This document shows, piece by piece, positions 59,910 to 64,000 of a stretch of DNA of 64,000 nt (position 1 is its first letter; the number at the start of each line of letters is the position of its first letter). The notes under the pieces were generated by a model. The model had not been told where the DNA came from and searched no databases. It was given only the letters and a program-made list of their open reading frames with translations. This DNA comes from CBFFRJ01 sp963530515 (lineage in GTDB: Bacteria > Pseudomonadota > Gammaproteobacteria > Enterobacterales > Enterobacteriaceae): positions 62,001 to 126,000 of the forward strand of contig CAUSEC010000009.1 in NCBI GenBank assembly GCA_963530515.1, written 5' to 3'. The position numbers and the translations under genes were made by a program.

Positions 59910-60722
59910 TTATCCTCCGAACAGGCGTTTGAGGAAACCTTTCTTCTCTTCTTCGATGAAGCGAAAAGGGCGTTCTTCTCCCAACAGGCGATCAACAGTA
60001 TCGGCGTAGGCTTTACCGGCATCCGCAGTTGCGTCCAGAATAACCGGCTCGCCCTGGTTAGATGCACGGAGCACGGACTGATCTTCCGGGATCACGCCAA
60101 CTAACTTAATGCGCAGGATTTCCAGCACATCTTCCATGCTAAGCATGTCACCTTTGTTGACGCGTCCTGGGTTGTAACGGGTTAACAGCAGGTGTTCTTT
60201 AATCGGGTCCTGACCGTTTTCGGCACGGCGAGATTTCGATGCCAGTATGCCGAGAATGCGGTCGGAGTCGCGTACAGATGAGACTTCCGGGTTGGTGGTG
60301 ATGATAGCTTCATCCGCAAAATACAGTGCCATCAACGCGCCGGTTTCGATACCCGCCGGTGAGTCACAAATGATGAACGCGAAGTCCATTTTGTTCAGCT
60401 CATCCAGCACTTTTTCCACGCCTTCACGGGTCAGTGCATCTTTATCACGGGTCTGAGAAGCAGGGAGAATGTAGAGATTCTCGGTGCGCTTATCTTTGAT
60501 CAGCGCCTGATTCAACGTCGCATCGCCCTGAATGACGTTAACGAAATCGTAAACCACGCGACGCTCACACCCCATAATCAGGTCGAGGTTACGCAAGCCA
60601 ATATCGAAATCGATAACGACGGTCTTGTTTCCCTTCTGGGCCAAACCGGTTGCGATGGCCGCGCTGGAGGTTGTCTTACCAACGCCCCCTTTACCCGAAG
60701 TAACAACAATAATGCGTGCCAT
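59910..60722 (-). CDS. minD: Septum site-determining ATPase MinD
   Basis: ParA-family ATPase that binds the inner membrane when ATP-bound and recruits MinC and MinE. The 270 residues have the deviant Walker A KGGVGKTT with the signature lysine, the switch CDSPAGIE, and a C-terminal amphipathic membrane-targeting helix (EEEKKGFLKRLFGG). It lies between minC and minE. Confidence 0.98.
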   Translation of the reverse strand: MARIIVVTSGKGGVGKTTSSAAIATGLAQKGNKTVVIDFDIGLRNLDLIMGCERRVVYDFVNVIQGDATLNQALIKDKRTENLYILPASQTRDKDALTREGVEKVLDELNKMDFAFIICDSPAGIETGALMALYFADEAIITTNPEVSSVRDSDRILGILASKSRRAENGQDPIKEHLLLTRYNPGRVNKGDMLSMEDVLEILRIKLVGVIPEDQSVLRASNQGEPVILDATADAGKAYADTVDRLLGEERPFRFIEEEKKGFLKRLFGG

Positions 60723-60744
60723 AGGAGTTCCTTGTTAAAAGGGC

Positions 60745-61440
60745 TTAATCTAACGGTTGAATAGTCAAAGCGTTGTCCACTAAACGTAAGCGCGCCGCTT
60801 TGCCATAATAATTGGCCGGGATTTGATCGCTCAGCCAGTATTCCCCTGCGATGGACACCAGTTCCGCCGTGAGGTGAGTACAAAATATTTGTGAATCCTG
60901 TGCGCCTTTAGCGCCAGCGAGTGCGCGTCCACGCATCATGCCGTAAACATGAATATTGCCGTCGGCAATCAGCTCCGCACCGGCGCTGACATGGCTGGTG
61001 ACAATCAGATCACAGTCTGGCGCATAAATTCGCTGACCGGAACGAACCGGCATATCAATCAATCGTGTTTTTGTGACCGGTGTTGCAATTGGTGGCGCAG
61101 AAACGGGAACGGGAGCAGGGCGCGGCGCTTTTTCTTTCCCTTCAGTGAGCAGGGGAAGGCCAGCACGTTCAATCTCAGCTTTCAGTTCGCTGTCCTGACA
61201 GCCACTGATGCCGACAATACGTAACCCGGTGGCAACAATCGTTTTTTGCAATTGTGACCAGTTAATCGGGCTATTAAGACCTGAAACATTAATAACAATG
61301 GGGGCATGTTTTAAAAAAGCGGGAGCCTGCGCGATTTTGTCTTCTAACGCCTGGCGAATAACCTCGGGCTTTGCATCATGCAAATGAACCACTGATAAGG
61401 TAAAACTACTGCCTTTTAGCTCGATGGGCGCGTTTGACAT
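60745..61440 (-). CDS. minC: Septum site-determining protein MinC
   Basis: FtsZ assembly inhibitor recruited by MinD. The 231 residues have an N-terminal FtsZ-binding domain, a Pro/Ala-rich linker (around 100-125) and the C-terminal beta-helix that dimerises and binds MinD (DGNIHVYGMMRGRALAGAKG). I chose the ATG at 61440 (MSNAPIELKG), after AAGG, matching E. coli; another ATG lies five codons upstream. First gene of minCDE, divergent from ycgL. Confidence 0.95.
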   Translation of the reverse strand: MSNAPIELKGSSFTLSVVHLHDAKPEVIRQALEDKIAQAPAFLKHAPIVINVSGLNSPINWSQLQKTIVATGLRIVGISGCQDSELKAEIERAGLPLLTEGKEKAPRPAPVPVSAPPIATPVTKTRLIDMPVRSGQRIYAPDCDLIVTSHVSAGAELIADGNIHVYGMMRGRALAGAKGAQDSQIFCTHLTAELVSIAGEYWLSDQIPANYYGKAARLRLVDNALTIQPLD

Positions 61441-61563
61441 CCTGACCTTACTCATTTTGCTATTATCACTGACAACCGAGTGATATTCCGAAGACTATCA
61501 AGCATGTTATAGTCACTATTATATTCAGGCAAGTAACCACCCATTAATTCAGAGTAATTAAGT

Positions 61564-61833
61564 ATGTTTTGTGTGATCTACCGAAGTCCACTACGTGATG
61601 AGACATATCTGTATGTCGAAAAAAAAGACGATTTTAGCCGTGTGCCGGAAGAATTAATGAAAAGTTTCGGTCGTCCGCAGCTGGCGATGATCCTTCCGCT
61701 CGACGGGCGAAAAAAACTGGCGAATGCCGATTTGGAAAAAGTGAAAGCCGCGTTGAGCGCGCAGGGCTTTTATTTGCAGCTGCCACCCCTGCCGGAAGAT
61801 TTGTTAAAACAACATATTTCTTTAAGCAGCTAA
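61564..61833 (+). CDS. ycgL: YcgL-domain protein
   Basis: 89-residue conserved cytoplasmic protein of unknown function. The start MFCVIYRSPLRDETYLYVEKK and DFSRVPEELMKSFGRPQLAMI match the YcgL domain. In K-12 the annotated protein is longer at the N terminus; here the domain starts at once. It is divergent from minC, as in E. coli. Confidence 0.93.
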   Translation: MFCVIYRSPLRDETYLYVEKKDDFSRVPEELMKSFGRPQLAMILPLDGRKKLANADLEKVKAALSAQGFYLQLPPLPEDLLKQHISLSS

Positions 61834-61985
61834 ACCCGCCAGATATCAATGTGGTGGATCGATTCCGCCACATCTCTATTATTCCCTCCCGACATTGACT
61901 GTAAGACTTTGGTATTTGACAAATTTCCGGGTGGCGCGGATAGTCATTTTTCTCTCATGTTCAATGTGTTACTTAGGGGAAAACC

Positions 61986-62645
61986 ATGTATCAGCATCAT
62001 AACTGGCAGGGCGCACTGCTGGACTACCCGGTGAGCAAAGTGGTCTGTGTGGGTAGCAACTACGCAAAACATATTAAAGAAATGGGCAGCGCCACGCCGG
62101 AAGAACCCGTGCTCTTTATCAAACCTGAAACCGCGCTCTGCGATCTGCGCCAGCCGCTGGCTCTGCCGCAGGATTTCGGTTCCGTACATCATGAAGTAGA
62201 ACTGGCGGTATTGATTGGTTCAACCCTGCGCCAGGCAACCGAAGAACACGTCATTAAAGCCATCGCGGGATACGGCGTTGCGCTGGATCTCACCTTGCGT
62301 GACCTGCAGGGGAAAATGAAAAAAGCGGGGCAACCCTGGGAAAAAGCGAAAGGTTTTGATAATTCCTGTCCGATTTCCGGTTTTATCCCGGCTGCAGAGT
62401 TCAGCAGCGACCCACAAAACACGCCGCTCGGCCTGAAAATCAACGGTGAAGTGCGCCAGCAGGGCTCCACCGCCGACATGATCCACAAAATCTTGCCGCT
62501 GATTGCTTATATGAGCCGCTATTTCACGCTAAAAGCCGGAGACGTGGTGCTGACCGGCACGCCGGATGGCGTAGGCCCGCTGCACAGCGGTGATGAACTG
62601 GAAGTGAGCTTTAACGGTCTTTCGCTGTCCACACGCGTACTCTGA
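61986..62645 (+). CDS. ycgM: FAH-family hydrolase/tautomerase YcgM
   Basis: 219-residue protein of the fumarylacetoacetate hydrolase family. The metal-binding acidic residues are visible in HHEVELAVLIG and GVALDLTLRDLQ, and the KGFDNSCPIS and GTPDGVGPL motifs fit the acylpyruvate hydrolase group. Related proteins act on acylpyruvates or tautomerise oxaloacetate; the substrate here is not shown. It is followed by ycgN after 78 bases. Confidence 0.93.
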   Translation: MYQHHNWQGALLDYPVSKVVCVGSNYAKHIKEMGSATPEEPVLFIKPETALCDLRQPLALPQDFGSVHHEVELAVLIGSTLRQATEEHVIKAIAGYGVALDLTLRDLQGKMKKAGQPWEKAKGFDNSCPISGFIPAAEFSSDPQNTPLGLKINGEVRQQGSTADMIHKILPLIAYMSRYFTLKAGDVVLTGTPDGVGPLHSGDELEVSFNGLSLSTRVL

Positions 62646-62723
62646 ATGCCTTTGCCGCCCGAATCCGGCGGCAAAACTTGCATCCCTCTGCCAGACTGGT
62701 TATAAGGTGCACCCTGGATTTTA

Positions 62724-63185
62724 ATGGCGAGCAGACGTATGAACGACACACCTTTCTGGCAAAGCAAAACGCTGGAACAAATGACGGACGCGGAGTGGGA
62801 ATCGCTGTGTGACGGCTGCGGTCAGTGCTGCCTGCACAAGCTGATGGATGAAGACTCGGACGAAATTTATTTCACCAACGTCGCCTGTCGTCAGCTCAAT
62901 ATCAAAACCTGTCAGTGCAAGAACTACGAGCGCCGTTTCGAATATGAACCGGACTGCATCAAGCTCACCCGCGACAATCTGCCGACATTCGAGTGGCTGC
63001 CGCCAACCTGCGCTTATCGCCTGCTGGCGGAAGGGAACGCGCTGCCGCTCTGGCACCCACTGCGTACCGGTTCAAAAGACATGATGCACAAGCAGCGCAT
63101 TACCGTGCGGCATATTGCGGTCAAAGAGTCCGAAGTGCGTGACTGGCAGGACCACATTTTAAACAAACCCGACTGGGCCCGTTAA
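62724..63185 (+). CDS. ycgN: Cysteine-rich protein YcgN (UPF0260)
   Basis: 153-residue conserved protein of the YkgJ/CxxCxxCC family, thought to bind zinc or an Fe-S cluster. The defining motif is CDGCGQCCLHKL (about 29-40), followed by further cysteines in CRQLNIKTCQCKNY. The ATG at 62724 gives the E. coli length; 62739 is an alternative. It ends five bases before the convergent YeaR-like gene. Confidence 0.92.
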   Translation: MASRRMNDTPFWQSKTLEQMTDAEWESLCDGCGQCCLHKLMDEDSDEIYFTNVACRQLNIKTCQCKNYERRFEYEPDCIKLTRDNLPTFEWLPPTCAYRLLAEGNALPLWHPLRTGSKDMMHKQRITVRHIAVKESEVRDWQDHILNKPDWAR

Positions 63186-63190
63186 TCGCA

Positions 63191-63532
63191 CTACGCCTTT
63201 TTCGCGTGGAACAGTTCGTCGCTACCGTCATCTTCTGCCACCCAGAAGTTGATATTAAACTGCGCATCATCGCTTAATTCGATACGGTGCCAGTACTGCG
63301 GCGGACTGGTCGCAAACTGTCCTGCGTTAATCACCACCTTCACTTCATGCTCGGTCGCCTGCTCACTGGCGAAGCCAAAATACGTGACTGTCCCTTCCAT
63401 CACTACCAGTTGCCCAAAAACGCCTGCGGCGGTGTTGTGGTGTGACAGCAATGCCGCCGGAACATTCTCTTTGGTGAAAAAGGGCGTAGAGCGTTTGACT
63501 TTCCAGTTAGCGGGAATACGTAAGTGCGACAT
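63191..63532 (-). CDS. YeaR-like DUF1971 protein
   Basis: 113-residue single-domain protein of the DUF1971 family, like E. coli YeaR and the N-terminal part of TehB; a small cupin-like beta fold is expected. Family patterns are RSTPFFTKENVPAALLSHHNTAAGVFG and PPQYWHRIELSDDAQFNINF (each split across strands). The start at 63532 is 16 bases from an NsrR operator, so it is probably induced by nitric oxide, as E. coli yeaR is. It stands at another locus than K-12 yeaR. Confidence 0.85.
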   Translation of the reverse strand: MSHLRIPANWKVKRSTPFFTKENVPAALLSHHNTAAGVFGQLVVMEGTVTYFGFASEQATEHEVKVVINAGQFATSPPQYWHRIELSDDAQFNINFWVAEDDGSDELFHAKKA

Positions 63533-63548
63533 AAAAAATCTCCTCTAT

Positions 63549-63571
63549 AAGATGCATTTAAAATACATCTT
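63549..63571 (-). promoter_or_regulatory. NsrR operator of the YeaR-like gene
   Basis: An 11-1-11 inverted repeat, AAGATGCATTT-A-AAATACATCTT, with one mismatch between arms. It is close to the NsrR consensus and lies just before the gene start, where it would block the promoter until nitric oxide destroys the NsrR cluster. Confidence 0.85.
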
Positions 63572-63597
63572 ATGAGAATGAATCGCAATTGACACAT

Positions 63598-63624
63598 AAA
63601 AAAAAGCGCCCGGAGGCGCTTTTC
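63598..63624 (-). terminator. Terminator after dsbB
   Basis: On the minus strand AAAAGCGCC and GGCGCTTTT form a 9-pair stem with a 4-base loop, followed by T-rich sequence, right after the dsbB stop. Confidence 0.88.
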
Positions 63625-64000
63625 TTATCGACCGAAGAGGTCGCGTTTTTTCGGTTTGAAGGGTTGGGCAATGAGGACCAGCGCTGCAACCACTAAATAG
63701 GCGACAAAGATACCCAGCAACCACTGAGGCATGTCGAGTGACAGGAAAGACCACTGTTTTTCAGCGCAATCACCGGTGGCGACGAAAATCTGCGGCAGCC
63801 ATTTGTCCAGCGGCAACCACGTTGGGAAGCGGGCGGCGAAATCGCAGGTGACAAACGGAGAAGGGTGCAGCTGGATCATCGTATGTTCGTAGGCCAGCTG
63901 GATCCCGCGCCAGGCGCTGTAGAGCCAGATAAGAATAGCGACATAGCGAAGAGGCGTTTTCGGTGCAATGGCCCCGACAATACCCGCGCCCATGACGCCA
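63625..64000 (-). CDS. dsbB: Disulfide oxidoreductase DsbB (5' end outside window)
   Basis: Inner-membrane quinone-linked enzyme that reoxidises DsbA. About the last 125 residues are visible, from GAIAPKTPLRYVAILIWLYSAWRG on; they show the second periplasmic loop with its cysteine pair (FVTCDFAARF and ATGDCAEKQW) and the last membrane helix, ending KKRDLFGR. The N-terminal CXXC half lies beyond the right edge. The frame stays open to 64000. Confidence 0.95.
   Translation of the reverse strand, partial: GVMGAGIVGAIAPKTPLRYVAILIWLYSAWRGIQLAYEHTMIQLHPSPFVTCDFAARFPTWLPLDKWLPQIFVATGDCAEKQWSFLSLDMPQWLLGIFVAYLVVAALVLIAQPFKPKKRDLFGR

Overview
The window is a stretch of enterobacterial chromosome, most likely from Enterobacter or a close relative such as Lelliottia or Leclercia. 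Gene content, gene order and protein sequences follow the E. coli K-12 blocks znuBCA to yebY, pphA to mntP and manXYZ to rnd, followed by a minEDC to dsbB block. Differences from K-12 include a small accessory cargo, no yobB between exoX and holE, a metallo-beta-lactamase-fold gene between yebO and yobF, and rnd lying directly against minE. Genus was inferred from remembered protein sequences; no search was run. I see no phage, insertion sequence, CRISPR array, tRNA or rRNA.

Positions 1-9.2 kb hold zinc uptake (znuBCA with a Zur box), the murein endopeptidase mepM, lipid A acyltransferase lpxM, pyruvate kinase pykA, the regulator hexR and zwf. From 9.2 to 13.2 kb lie the Entner-Doudoroff genes edd-eda and then purT, so hexR, zwf, edd, eda and pykA form one carbon-metabolism cluster. 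From 13.3 to 19.7 kb come the SOS gene yebG, yebF, yebE, oligopeptidase B, exoX-holE and the copper-type yobA-yebZ-yebY operon. The antisense small RNA pair SdsR/RyeA follows. From 20 to 22.2 kb is accessory material: a GNAT acetyltransferase, a 72-residue unknown protein, a hairpin-rich non-coding stretch and a VirK/YbjX protein.

From 22.4 to 33.7 kb are pphA, the letA-letB-rsmF-yebV-yebW run (envelope lipid transport plus an rRNA methylase), msrC, proQ-prc and htpX. An unrecognised 282-residue gene with a possible small partner sits at 33.7-34.8 kb. Then come yebQ/kdgR, yobH, an intact mgrB (47 codons), yebO, the MBL-fold enzyme, yobF (with an altered C terminus), cspC, rlmA and mntP with its manganese riboswitch. 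From 42 to 45.2 kb are yobD and the mannose PTS manXYZ. From 45.4 to 59.5 kb are a yoaL-like leader ORF, yoaE, pdeD, sdaA, nudL, pabB, yoaH, yoaB, yoaA, tsaB, yeaY, fadD and rnd. The right end carries minEDC, ycgL, ycgM, ycgN, a YeaR-like gene behind a near-perfect NsrR operator, and the 3' part of dsbB.

Most genes are conserved housekeeping or stress genes. The less explained signals are the 33.7-34.8 kb unknown gene pair, the 20.9-21.3 kb hairpin array, the yobF frameshift, and the competing RNA pairings at the start of prc.
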